Source: Clavaria fumosa (Eukaryota; Basidiomycota; Agaricomycetes; Agaricales; Clavariaceae). Taken from it: a stretch of 64,000 bases of DNA. The notes beneath the pieces are model-generated. The model made no database searches and was not told the DNA's origin. It saw only the letters and a list, made by a program, of their open reading frames with translations. Shown here one piece after another: positions 32,848 to 44,421 of this stretch. The stretch is from NCBI GenBank assembly GCA_951802425.1, contig OX637800.1, positions 2,666,001-2,730,000 of the forward strand, in the 5' to 3' direction. Numbering within the stretch: the first letter of the stretch is position 1; every line of letters begins with the position of its first letter. The position numbers were made by a program, and so were the translations under genes.

Positions 32848-33478
32848 CATCAGGAAAAGGGGAAATTACTGAATCTGCCTTAGGCAGACTTAAACTTTTC
32901 ATTAAGACAGATTAAGACAATTAAGACAGATTCATAAATTGGATAGTCTTAATCTAAGACCAATCACTTAATCTTGACTTAATTATGCTTCAAAGTCATG
33001 GCTCAGCATACCATTTAAGAGACAGCCTGACTTGGTACAGTTTGCATTGTACACATTGACAGTAAAACCTACCTCTGACTGTCAAGAGCACTTACAAAAT
33101 CTGCCCTAAGGAGAATAAGGCCATAAGGTGATCAAGTCACTGATTATGTAAGAGTTGGCATAAATTTTGTAAATTGTGACTTTGTTACTTTATGGCCTTA
33201 GTCTCCTTAGGGCAGATTTTGTAAGTGCTCTTGACAGTCAGAGGTAAGTTTTACTGTCAATGTGTACAATGCAAACTGTACCAAGTCAGGCTGTCTCTTA
33301 AATGGTATGCTTCAATTTGCTGAGTTGTGACTTTGAAGCATAATTAAGTCAAGATTAAGTGATTGGTCTTAGATTAAGACTATCCAATTTATGAATCTGT
33401 CTTAATTGTCTTAATCTGTCTTAATGAAAAGTTTAAGTCTGCCTAAGGCAGATTCAGTAATTTCCCCTTTTCCTGATG
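32848..33478. repeat. Foldback element: long palindrome
   Basis: Two arms of 279 nt (32848-33126) and 289 nt (33190-33478) are near-perfect reverse complements around a 63-nt centre. The outer ends are CATCAGGAAAAGGGG and its complement. The arms are AT-rich with repeated TTAAGACA motifs and no ORF. One 10-nt size difference lies near the middle of the arms. This could be a foldback transposon or two head-to-head copies of one repeat. It lies between the minus-strand (copies 1-3) and plus-strand (copies 4-6) kinase groups. Confidence 0.8.
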
Positions 33479-33802
33479 TGTCAACTAGTTAGAAAGTCGG
33501 AAGACTAGGCACTGACTCGGAAACTGAGAGTGAGCGCGGTGATCGGGCCTGAGAACCGATTGCTGTGAGCACAATCACAAAGAAGACAGGTGACAGGTGC
33601 CACCGCATGATTTAGACAAATGAAGGCGTTAAGACAAGGTTTATGTGGGCGGCTCCCACTGAGGGCGTTGTTACCTCACCTTTGCCAGCTCTTTGAACTG
33701 AGGTTATTATGCGGTATCAAATGCAAATACTCCCAGCATCCATACTCGTCCTCTCACCGAGGATCTACCTTCAATCCTGCCATTGGAGGATTGAGACCGG
33801 AG

Positions 33803-35059
33803 ATGTCTGATACGCTACTTGCGAGCATCCTTACTTGCATATTGGATGGCTCCTTGCTTACGTGCGTTCCACAGGACGTGTCGCGATGCGTACGAATCAT
33901 TGGGACTCACTACATAGATTTCGGTGATTACTCAGATATATGGGAGGCCCGCTCGGAAGGAGAGCCAGGCAAGGTACGCGTTACAGAGAACATCATGCAC
34001 GCCGGCCACCATCTCTTACTACAATGCAACGTTCAGGTCGCGGTTCGAATGATACGGGGAGGTTCGTCGTCAGACCCAGTTTGGGTCGACGACTTGAAGA
34101 AGGTCCGCCTCAATTTTGACCGAACGTTCCGTAGGGTAGCGTGCTAATCAGCTCTCAACCTGTTTTTCCACAGCAACTCGTCCCTCTTGGAGAAGTCTGG
34201 ATCCAGTTGCGCCACCGGAATGTTTCGAGATTTCTAGGCTTTACTTTCACGCTACAGCCCATGCCAGGCCTTGTCTCGCCTTTCTATCCTCATGGCCACA
34301 TCATGCGGTACCTTGCCAAAAATCCCGCCATGTCTATCCAAAGGAAAGTGGAGCTGGTAACCGTTCATGTACATCTCACCGCGAGCGATCACTGAAGTGT
34401 TTGCTGCAAGATTTCCGGTGTGGCTCGAGCGGTCAAGTACCTGCACTATTTTGATCCTGTCGTTGTACACGGTGCTATACGTGGCGTAAGATTCAAAATT
34501 TCTTCACCCCCTTCAGCACCTCACTCATGAAGGTTCCCACAGTTGAACATCATGATTGATGCAGAAGGACATCCCATCCTTTGCGGTTATGGATTGGCGT
34601 TCGCCTCTGCCAATATGGTTTCGTATCGTTGGGCCGCACCAGAAATTTTGAACCCCAAGGAGGACACGGACTTGGTCTGGACTACACAAAGTGATGTCTA
34701 TGCATTTGCTATGACCATGCTCGAGGTCCGCATTCCGCATTGCTTTCGATTAAATTACTCAATATCTGCCAGATTGTGACCGGACAACCACCTTTCGCAA
34801 GCAAGAAGTACGAGAATAGAGTCGTGCTCAGTGTCGTGACGGGCAAACGCCCCCAACTGCCGCCCGCAATGGTGACACATGAGAAATTGGGAGTGCTAGT
34901 GAAGGAATGCTGGGCTCAAGACCCGGGGTCTCGTCCGCATATGTACAATGTCTGCCTGAGGCTTGAATCGGACATTCTGGGGTTCAAGGTATTTTTCCTT
35001 TCTTTTGCTTGCCCAATAGCATCACAACTGCCAAGGTCGAGAATACCGAGGTGCCTTGA
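33803..35059 (+). CDS. TKL-like pseudokinase family, copy 4 (HGA and GYG)
   Basis: Eight exons: 33803-33820, 33875-33973, 34037-34102, 34174-34356, 34411-34485, 34543-34725, 34773-34988 and 35036-35059; 287 aa, frame intact. Intron 1 would use a GC donor (GCGAGC); retention would also stay in frame (18 codons). Motifs: YSDIWEARSEGEP, VAVRMIRGG (clear VAVK-to-VAVR change), PGLVSPFYPHGH, VVHGAIRG (Asp to Ala), NIMIDAEGHPILCGYGL (DFG as GYG, metal-binding Asp lost), [21 protein letters not shown]. With Lys, HRD Asp and DFG Asp all changed, this is the most clearly inactive intact copy. The final exon encodes VENTEVP. Upstream, AAATACTCCCA (about 33726) matches boxes near copies 5 and 8. Confidence 0.83.
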
Positions 35060-36788
35060 ATGGAAGGGGGACGAGTTTCGTTTCCCATGTCAGTATCACT
35101 GTAACCACTGCTTCGCTGATTACACTCACGTCCATGAAATGTTTTCGCCAGATGCGCCGTTTCTTTTGTGTCCTTTCCCTGCGCTATCAAGACACCGTAT
35201 ATCGATATGCATCCCCTCTCGCCAAACGGATATTTGCCTGATTTGTTGCACTTATGGCCAATGGTTTCCGAGTCTCTTCCTGTCTGTTTTGTGTATGCCT
35301 TATCATGACTCATCGATACTCATCTATCGTACTTTCGGCCTCCGTAAATTTTGTTTCTGCCCCTTCCCACAATCTGAACGTTCCGTACTGGCCTCGTAAT
35401 CTTTTACGCAGCTGCATTGCTGAGCGCTGGTCACTTGTCTTGCGAATGCGTGACGGCTCGCGTGATGGCGGCGTTTCTGCTGATTTTTTAGAAAGTTGGA
35501 GTCGGAGTGGGGTTATCGCCATGGCCTCTGTGAAGTAAGGGTCGTCGCACTGACTTATTAAGACGGTTAAGCGACGATCCCTCGTCCACTGAGGCCCATT
35601 TCATATTTGGCGGTACTTCCGGCATTTACAATTACTTCCGACTCCTCTCTTCATCGATCCTCCTCATCCGTTGACCTTGTCATTGCCATTTTCGACCGGC
35701 GGCGAATCACCGATTGCTTCCGGTCATACCGTCTTAGTCCTCTGGATCTGAATCAGATTGTTCTTCGACGCCACCCTCAGCTCATTGTTCCCAGAGGGTA
35801 ACTTGTCAGCAAAATCTAAATGGGCTTACATTGGCTGCGACCGCAATGTGAGATATTTCCTCCGATAAATGATTTACCACGCTCGTGTTTGCTCTCCCAG
35901 TCATTCCGTACGATATGAGCGTACACCCAGCACTTGCTAAGCTCCTGTATACGGACCAGGCTTTTGCTTGCGTCGTTTGGTAGATAGCAAGTGCCCAGCA
36001 CTCCACCGCGCACACCACACGCGCTTAGCAAAATCATCGCAGCAATGCAGCGCGGCATCACTTGTTCAACAGTCTCGGCCATGCAAGGACCCGACCACCG
36101 GCCCTATCTGAACACACGCCTTACTTGGCACGAACCAACCCACGGAACGACGAAAAATGCGACAGGTCCTCCTGCCTTGAGGGGAAGAGGTGGGGCCGAG
36201 TGCAGCATCGAAATTGGATATTTATGTTCCTCGAAATGGTGGGATCCGGAAGAGGGCGTCTACGCCCACGTGCTACTGATGATTCCGGCTGGAGCCGACG
36301 CATGGGCGAATGTGGCGCAATGAGCGGAAGCGGAAGCCTTAGTGATTACGCACTCTCGATCCTCCCTTTGCCGTGCCTTCTTGCCGGCTGCCCTTTCGAT
36401 TGCTGAACGTTGAGCGCCGAAGTTTGGCATTCAATGACGTGAGACGTTTGCTTGTCTATCCCCATGAAGGCTGAGTCGTATAGGTTCTGGGATTATAGAG
36501 TCATCTAAACTCATTTGGTCCATATTGAGTTAATACTGTAATTGCAAATCCACGTTATTTGCGCGTGTCGACTTGCAGTATGCCTGGTGACGCGAGGATA
36601 AGTGGAGATAGGCGTCTATCTGACCGCATGATTCATTAAATCCCGCATCGACCAAGAATTCCGGATTCCTTACAGCTCACAATTGGGACTGTGTGACAAC
36701 TCTGTACGAGTCCTTCGGAAACTGGGGCGCGATATGAACAAGTTGTGATCAAGGCATATGGATAAAGGGATGTTTTTCAAGACGCTGA
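35060..36788. other. 3' flank of kinase copy 4 and spacer
   Basis: No gene recognised. Parts of 35060-35720 are similar to 38934-39530, downstream of kinase copy 5 (for example the CTTGCGAATGCGTGACGG stretch at about 35439 and 39251), so the duplicated unit is at least 2 kb and includes 3' flanks. Confidence 0.5.
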
Positions 36789-37455
36789 TTTCTTGCCTCA
36801 AGTCCACAACGCCTGATTCGCGGCAATCATTCGCCACTCCATGCGAAGCCCCATGTCGATCGAGATATTGGATTCGGGATCCCATGCGCCTCGCAATTCT
36901 TGAACTAAAACTGCCTTGCGTAGGCCTCGAGAACTCAACCACATTATGAAAGGTATGTTATGACCTTCACCTGTGTGAAGCTGTTGATAAGTTCACAGCG
37001 CCTGGTAAGCCATCACATACCGTACGAAGACTCTCACCGGCCGAGATATTGGATGCCGGATTCCATGCCCCTCGTAATATTGAACCGTAACAGCCTTGCG
37101 TAGGCCTCGAGAACTGGGGCCCATTGTGAAAGCAAGGTATATGAGTGAAGTTGTGATCTTCTCCTGTCTTAAGATGTTGTTTCCTCACCTCAAGTTCACA
37201 ACGCCTGATTCACCGCACCGCACATCCATCGAGATTTTGGATTCTGGACTCCATGCCCCACGCAATCCTTGAACTCTAATTCTTCGCCTCAAGTCCACAA
37301 CGCCTGATTTGCCACTCCGTGCGAAGTTCCAGGTCAGCCGAGATGTTGGATTCTCACACCTCTTGAACTTCAACAGCCTTGCGTAGGCCTCGAGAACTCA
37401 GGCACAATGACATCAAGGTATGTTGTGATCTTCACCTGTGAAGACATTGATTCCT
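36789..37455. repeat. Degenerate tandem repeat, about four units
   Basis: Units of about 110-190 nt share the phrases CTCAAGTCCACAACGCCTGA, GAGATATTGGATTC, CCATGCCCCTCGCAAT, CCTTGCGTAGGCCTCGAGAA and AAGGTATGTTGTGATCTTCA. Units start near 36795, 36980, 37185 and 37280. On the minus strand they read as repeated peptides (FSRPTQG, GAWDPES-like, ESGVVDLR), so a multiplied exon is possible. The last unit leads into the upstream region of kinase copy 5. Confidence 0.6.
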
Positions 37456-37584
37456 CGCCTCTTCATGCCTGCTCTTTTAGATCCGTGGGCTGTATCAGAG
37501 AGTACAAATACTCCCATGCCACGCCCATCCGCACATTCACCAAGTTTTACCTTCCATCTTACCGTTGGATAATTGAGACTGGAC

Positions 37585-38933
37585 ATGTCCGACACGCTAC
37601 TTGCGAGCGTTCATACTTGCGTATCAGAGAGCTCCTTACTTACGTGTGCTCCCTAGGACATGTCGCGCCTCGTGCAAATCATTGGGACTCACTACATATC
37701 TTTCAGCGATTATACGGATGTATGGGAAGCTCATATGGAAGGGGAGCCAGGCAAGGTACGCATTACAGAGAACACCGTGCGCACCAGCCGCCATCTCTTA
37801 TTATAACGGTGCGACGTTCAGGTCGTGGTTCGAATGATTCGGGGAGGTGCATCTTCGGACCGACTTTGGATCGACGATTTGAACAAGGTCCGCTCCTATT
37901 TTCACTGAACGTTCCGTAAGGTAGCGTATCAATCAGTCCTGAACTTCTTTTTCCACAGCAGATCGTCGCTCTTGGGGACGTCTGGATCCGGTTGCGCCAT
38001 CGGAATGTTTCGAGATTTCTAGGTTTTACTTTCATGCTACAGCCCATGCCAGGCCTCGTTTCGCCTCCTTATGCTCACGGCAACATTGTGCGATACCTTG
38101 GAAAAAATCCTGACACATCTATCCAGAGGAGAGTGGAGCTGGTAACCGGTCTTGCACATCTCACCGCGAGCGATCACTGAAGTGCTTGCTGCCAGATTTC
38201 CGGCGTGGCGCGAGCAATTAAATACCTACACTACTTCGATCCTGTCGTTGTGCATGGTGATATACGTGGTGTACGATTTATTTTTCTTCATCCCCTTCAA
38301 TATCTCGCCCATGAAAAATTTCGCAGTTGAACATCATGATTGATGCAGAAGAACAGCCCATCCTGTGTGATTATGGGTTGACGTTCACCTCTGCAAATAC
38401 AGTGGTTTCGTATCGTTGGGCCGCACCAGAAATCTTGAACCCGCCCGAGGAAGACACGGGATTGGTCTGGACCACACAAAGTGATGTCTATGCATTCGCC
38501 ATGACCATGCTCGAGGTCCGTGTTCTGCATTGCTTTCAACTGGAGCACTCAGTATCTACTAGATTATGACCGGACAACCGCCTTTCGCGAACAATAAATA
38601 CGAGAACAAAGTGATACTCAGTGTCGTCATGGGAAAACGTCCTCAACTGCCGCCCGCAATGGTGACACATGAGAAATTGGGAGTGCTAGTGAAGGAATGC
38701 TGGGCTCAAGACCCGGGGTCTCGTCCGCATATGTACAATGTCTGCCTGTGGCTTGAATCGGGCATTCTGGAGCTCAAGGTTCTTTTCTTTTCTTTTTGCT
38801 TGGTATGGTCATACGCATCACAATTCTCAAGGCCGAGAACACGGAGGTGCCCTCAATGGAGGAGGAATGGTTTCCGTTTCCCAAGTCAGTGTCACTATGG
38901 CCACTGTCTCATTGGTTATACTCATGCGCATGA
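37585..38933 (+). CDS. TKL-like kinase family, copy 5 (Lys-less)
   Basis: Eight exons: 37585-37602, 37657-37755, 37822-37887, 37959-38141, 38196-38270, 38327-38515, 38563-38778 and 38832-38933; 315 aa, frame intact. Intron 1 begins with GC (GCGAGC) and ends TAG, so it must be spliced to avoid a stop. Motifs: [22 protein letters not shown] (Lys to Arg), [37 protein letters not shown] (catalytic Asp, Asn and DYG Asp kept), [21 protein letters not shown]. The C-terminal exon is longer than in copy 4 ([18 protein letters not shown]). A TACAAATACTCCCA box at about 37502 may be the core promoter. Confidence 0.84.
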
Positions 38934-39973
38934 GTAGATTTCGCCAAATGCCCTGTTTCTTTCACATGTGAGGGATTCGGATATTCCTTGTCCTCACGTT
39001 ACCAAGACACCGTACACCGATATGCCTTCGCTCTCCGGAAGACGACAATTGCCGAAATTTGTTCATCGAGCCGGACCGAGCGTCCTTTGTTTCCTAGTCT
39101 CTTCTCTCTAATCTGTGTACGCGATGCCTCACGGCGAATCGTTCTTGCGACCTCCGTAAAATTTATTTTCCGCACCTTCCCCCCCAACTTTATACAAAGC
39201 CGCATTTACCCACAGTAGATGTTGAGCGGAGAGTGCCAGTCACCTGTCTTGCGAATGCGTGACGGCGGCGTCATCGTCATCCTTTGTGTGGTGACCCTGA
39301 GCACCGTCGGACTTATCCAATTTTGACCTATTATTGTAAGCGAGGGACTCTTTCTATTTGGGCCGATGGAAAATGTCAGCCTCGCAGACCCGAACCGGTC
39401 GGACACATACAGTTGTCCGACTCAATAGATGAGGTCCATCGTCGGGATAAGAACTTGTCGTCCTTTTCGACAGGCAGGATAGATCGTAGATATATGTTGC
39501 GAGCCCATGACACGGATTGCTTCCGGTGACACTCAACGCCAACAATTTTTATTATTCCGTAGTAAGACCTCGGCCACAACGACAAAGATACTTTCTCCAA
39601 TAATAAGTTGCAATACACCAGAAGTTATTTATTGGCAGATGCAATTTGCTTTCCTAATCGCTTCGTACAATATGAGCCGGTGCATTTTACACGCGTTGTT
39701 TCCTTGACACTAACCAGAAAGGGAAGTCTATCGCCACGTGCTTGTGATCTCGGCTATCAAGACCGCACATGATCGATGATCACCGGAAGCAGATCAGACA
39801 CACACCGATTACTAGTGCCAGCTGGGCACGGACCCGAGACCATCGTTATCACAAACTTGAAGGGGTGCAGAATGCTCTCATGTCCGCAAGCCTCCTCGCC
39901 CATCCGCACCCTCAGGTTGCTCTGATGATTCTATCCTATCCTCTTTGTTGCCGTTGAATATTTGAAACCTGAG
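38934..39973. other. 3' flank of kinase copy 5 and spacer
   Basis: No gene recognised; part repeats the 3' flank of copy 4. Confidence 0.45.
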
Positions 39974-40430
39974 ATGTCTGATACGCTATTTGCGAGCATT
40001 CTTGACTCTGCACGTTGGAGAGCTCCTTGCTTACGCGCATTCCACAGGACGTGTCGAGTGTGCAGATCATCGGGACTCACTATGTAGCTTACAGTGATTA
40101 CACGGGCGTATGGGAGGCTCGCTTGGATGGAGAGCCATGCAAAGGTGCTTATTACAAGGTGCAGGTTGCGTGGTATTTATCGTGTCTTACCCTAATTGCG
40201 CGACGTTCAGGTCGTGGCCCGAATGGTACGGGGTTCGTCTTCAGATCGAGTTCGCGCCGACAATTGGAAGGCCGTCTGTCCCTCAGGCTATTTCTGGGGT
40301 GGTATAGCAATCGGTCCTCAACTTCGCTTCCCACAACGACTCATCAATCTTGGAGAAGTCTGGATTCAGTTGCGTCATCGAAATGTTTCGAAACTCCTGG
40401 GATTAAACTTTGGCCGAGTTTCAATACGAA
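39974..40430 (+). pseudogene. TKL-like kinase family, copy 6 (5' fragment)
   Basis: Carries exon 1 (39974-39991), exon 2 (40048-40144; GTHYVAYSDYTGVWEARLDG, one codon shorter and with an extra A before the donor), exon 3 (VVARMVRGSSSDRV, about 40212) and the beginning of exon 4 (LGEVWIQLRHRNVSKLLGL, about 40350). It then breaks off into the shared 3'-flank sequence, so exons 5-8 are gone. Intron 1 again starts with GC. Confidence 0.82.
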
Positions 40431-40752
40431 AAGGGGACATGTGCACTTCGTTCGTGGCTCCACCAGTCGACGGGAAGGTGCGGAAATCCTACGCGGGTAT
40501 AGTCACGTTGTCACAAGGTATAAAAGTAAGTGCACACAAAGAGGTATACAAAACTCGGAAGTAAGAAGCCCCTGGCGTGGCTCGATGAAAAAGAGAAAGA
40601 AAAAATCTTATCAGTGTACGGCACCTTGGACGCACAAGGACAAGACCCTCCTGAACCTCTTAAACTTACGTGCGAAAGAAACGGCGCATCTGGCGAAATA
40701 TTTCCGTGTGCGTGAGTATACTCAACATGGAAAATGACTGCACCTACACATA
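40431..40752. other. Junction region between copies 6 and 7
   Basis: Shared 3'-flank sequence of the kinase unit, between the truncated plus-strand copy 6 and the 3' end of minus-strand copy 7. No gene. Confidence 0.45.
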
Positions 40753-42071
40753 CTAGAGCCATCCCTCCTCCACTGAAGGCACATCCGTAGTTTCGACCTT
40801 GACAGTTGAGATACACATCACCATGCCAAACAGCAAGATAGGAATAATACCTCAGGTCCCAGGATGTCAGATTCAAGCATGAGGCAGACATTGTGCATAT
40901 CCAGGCGAGATTTTGGGTCTTGAGCCCAGCATTCCTTCACTAACGTACCTAATTTCTCATGCGTCACCATTGCGAGTGGGAGCTGAGGACGCTTGTTCGC
41001 GACGACGCTGAAAATGACACTGCTGTCGCACTTCTTGCTTGCGAAAGGCGGCTGCCCGGTCACGATCTGACAGATTTAATCACAAGACATTCGAAGGAGA
41101 GAGCGGGGAACGAACCTCGATCATGGTCATGGCGAATGCGTAGACGTCACTTTCCGTAGTGTAGAATAAGCCTTCGTCATCCCCACCGTCCAGGTCGTCC
41201 TCCGGGTTCAAGATCTCTGGCGCGATCCACCGAGACGACCCGACAACCTTTGCAGAAGTGAATTCCGCACCGTATGTGATGAATGACAACCCATAATCAC
41301 AAAGAACGGGTTGTTCTTCTGCATCAATCAGGATGTTCGACTGCGAAAACATTCATGGGTGAGGTGCTGAAGGGGATGAAGAAAAAAATAAGTCTTACGC
41401 CACGAATGTTACCATGTACAATGACGGGATCGAAATGGTGCAGATACTTGATTGCTTGAGCGACTCCTTGGATCTAGCGGCAGCGTGGGTGATCGCTCAC
41501 GGCGGGTTGTGTAAGACGAGTTACCAGCTCCACTTTCCTCTGGATCGATGTATCAGGCTTTTCTGCAACGTATCGCATAACATTGTGATTAGGGTAGAAA
41601 GGCGAGACAAGGCCTGGCATGGGCTGCGGCGTGAACGTAAAGCCTAGAAATTTGGAAACATTTCGATGGCGCAACCGAGCCCAGACTTCTCCGCGATCGA
41701 TGAGGAGCTGTGGAAAGCAAAGTTCAGGACTGGTCACAAGGAGCATCAGTCGAAAGTGGAACGGACCTTCTTCAAATTGTCGACCCAAACTGCGTCTAGA
41801 GACGAGCCTCCCCGAATCATGCGAACCATGACCCGGACGCCGCACTGCTACAGCAAGAAATGGTTATAAACACGTATGCTGCTCCCTGTAATAAGTACCT
41901 TGTCTGACTCTCCATCCAAACGAGCTTCCCATACGTCTGTGTAATCGCTGAAAGCTATGCAGTGAGTCCCGATGATCCGCACACGGCGCGACACGTCCTG
42001 TGGAATGCGTGTCAACAAGGAACTCTCCAACGTGCAAAGTCAAAAATGCTCGCAAGTAGTGTATCAGACAT
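40753..42071 (-). CDS. TKL-like pseudokinase family, copy 7 (HGN loop)
   Basis: Exons: 42071-42054, 41997-41899, about 41844-41767, 41707-41525, 41473-41399, 41340-41116, 41066-40851 and 40797-40753. The usual exon 3 acceptor AG (expected at 41834-41833) is GG here; an upstream AG would add four or five codons in frame, so the gene can still be open. Motifs: YTDVWEARLDGES, VMVRMIRGG (Lys to Arg), PGLVSPFYPNHN, VIVHGNIRG (catalytic Asp replaced by Asn), NILIDAEEQPVLCDYGL, RWIAPEIL, CWAQDPKSRLDM. Intron 1 has a GC donor. The C-terminus is short (VETTDVPSVEEGWL). Confidence 0.75.
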
Positions 42072-44189
42072 TCCAAGTCTTCAATGGTGTCTTCAATGGC
42101 AGCGAGGTTGGAAATGTGAAACTCTGAGAGGAGAGATGGGTGTGGTAGTTCAGAAAATAAAGCAGTAACCTGTGCCCCTGCAAGCTGTAAAACTGCACGG
42201 TCCGGAAGTCACATTTTGAATCCTCCGCTGCAGGCGTGAAGCGGCGAGGACGTGGTATCAGCGTCCTCACACGGGCGAGAATCACGACTTACTCATATAC
42301 TTACGTGTCTTCACATTGAGCCTTAGTTCCGAGGCCCTATTCAAGGCGGTCACATAGTTCTAGAATTGCGAGTCGCAGGGGAGTCGGAGTCTTGGAAGAT
42401 GCGACATCGGTGGTCTTGATGATAAGGCGAATCAGGCAATGTGCCTATCATCGCCTTACAACTCACACCGCCGTCAGAGATTGACAGCGGCACAGGTTCG
42501 GATGGACTGAAGAAGTTAACGGAACACTTGGGTCTCATTACCCGAAGACCCTAGAACCACGCTCGGGTGCAATAAAGAGGCAAGGCAGACATTAGACTGA
42601 AAGAAGGAAAAAGGTGTCAAAACGAGAATTTGAGGTAACTTAGCTGCGTCGTGCAGCACTTAACAAGGCTGTGGCTGAATGTGACTGCAATTTAGGAGGT
42701 ATAGAAACGTGGAGGGACTGCGCCTTCTCCCGCATGTACCGCTCAATGTCTCACGAATGTATCAAGGCTGTGTGTTGGAGGCTTAAGTTTCAATATACGA
42801 GAAGATATGTGTGTAAGGGCTGCGCACGTAGCAGGAGTTCGGGCGGAGTATTGGAGGATGGGGCGTTAAGGAAGACGAGATGGAGGGGGAAAGTATTCAA
42901 AGCGGCTCAAATTGCGCGGGGTAGTGAGCCCCAGATGAGAGGTGATCGGCTTCATGTCGGTCCACCAGATGGGATCAGAGGCGATGATTTGCGGCTCTTC
43001 CAGCTTGAGGATCACCCTCAGGTGTGGGCCGGTCGCACATTGACCCAGAGTGAAAGGGTTTAGAAATGCCATTATAAACTAAACCCGAGGTCGCTCCAGA
43101 GCCCGAAAATTGATCAAAATGGTAGTCTGGTTCCGACAGCTGAAGGGAATCAGACGAGGGGAGTGTTTCAAAAGCAGAGGATATTTTAACTGTAGGGTAG
43201 TGAGGGGGTGCGATTCGCTGAAGCTCGAAGAAGGATGCGAGCTGAGGCTAGAGGAATGGACCTGAAGGTCTTCAACTGTAAGTCACTCCGAGTTGCTGGT
43301 GGCTGGCGGTTATCTGATTACATAAGCCTCACTTTGCCAGCGCCACAATCTGCATGCCCGTCTGCGCTTCCACGAGCCAGAAACCCAATCATAGAGTCCA
43401 TCGTTGGATTTCTGGTTTATCGGTAGTTAGCAGCCGTCTCAGCCTTGGTTTTGACTATCTCTGTCGCGCGAAATCCTCCTCGCCCTTCAGAGAGTCAACC
43501 AATGTGTCCACCTTCACACTTCACAGACGAATCCAAGGTAGTCGCTGCACTGACTGCCGGCCTGCTCAGACGTCCATCGCAGATTGTCCCTCGATATTGG
43601 GCCTTTCTCGAGGCATTACGGATCTTGCAGCGATCGCGGCCCAGCGTAGCGAGATCCGCTTCTCTCAATCGCGATAAGGTGGGCGGCCTACGATTGCGGA
43701 AATAAATACACGTTCTTGGACGACTTTGCGTGACTCGCAGTACTTCTTGGAAGCCTGACTTGGGAAGTGGTATTGGAGAGCAAGGTTTGATCTCGCAGGG
43801 TCAGCCGATCAAGCGGCCCTGTTCAGCTCTATCTCAGCGACCACTCAGCGACCATTCAGCGATGGTCACATATCGTCGCGTTATCAATGCATGCTCCACG
43901 ACTGGTCCTTTTCCGCGAGAATCTGATCGAGTCACGAGGAAGGCGCAGAGAATAATTCTACGAAGGTCGTAGGTTCCATTTGTATGAATTAAGTGCATAC
44001 ACTGAACGATACAAGAGATTTGGAACAAGGAGCTCCTGGCGCGGCTCGATGAACAAATCAAACAATCTTTGTCTTCGCAAAAGTGTATACATATCCGTGT
44101 TAGCGTCTTCGTCACACAAGGACAAGACACTTCTCATACATGCAAAAATAAAGGGCGTATCTGGAGAAATCTCTTGATGGGCGTGAGTA
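42072..44189. other. Spacer with unidentified ORF scraps
   Basis: About 2.1 kb without a recognised gene. Two stretches look protein-like but could not be assigned: minus strand 43072-42866 (LRVILKLEEPQIIASDPIWW) and plus strand about 43500-43700 (HFTDESKVVAALTAGLLRRP). The last part (about 43980-44190) is the shared 3'-flank sequence of the kinase unit. Confidence 0.4.
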
Positions 44190-44310
44190 TGCTCAACAAG
44201 GCGACTGCACCGACACACGAAGGCCGAAAACCATACCTCCTACGTTGTAGGTTCCTCTGTATTCTCGACCTTGGCAGTTGTGATGCGTATGACCATGCAA
44301 AGGGAAAGGA
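44190..44310 (-). pseudogene. Kinase family tail remnant
   Basis: A second, orphan copy of the last intron and exon 8 (reading VENTEEPTT then stop) lies just downstream of copy 8's own exon 8, so another copy was cut here during duplication. Confidence 0.65.
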
Positions 44311-44421
44311 CACGAAAGAAACGGCGCATCTGGCGAAAACATTTCATGGACGTGAGTGTAATCAGCGAGGCAGTGGCTACAGTGATACTGACATGGAAAA
44401 CGAAACTCGTCCCCCTTCCAT

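Noticed and set aside
42671..43063. 130-aa plus-strand ORF as a gene
   Set aside because: No recognisable domain, and the opposite strand looks equally protein-like; not supportable.
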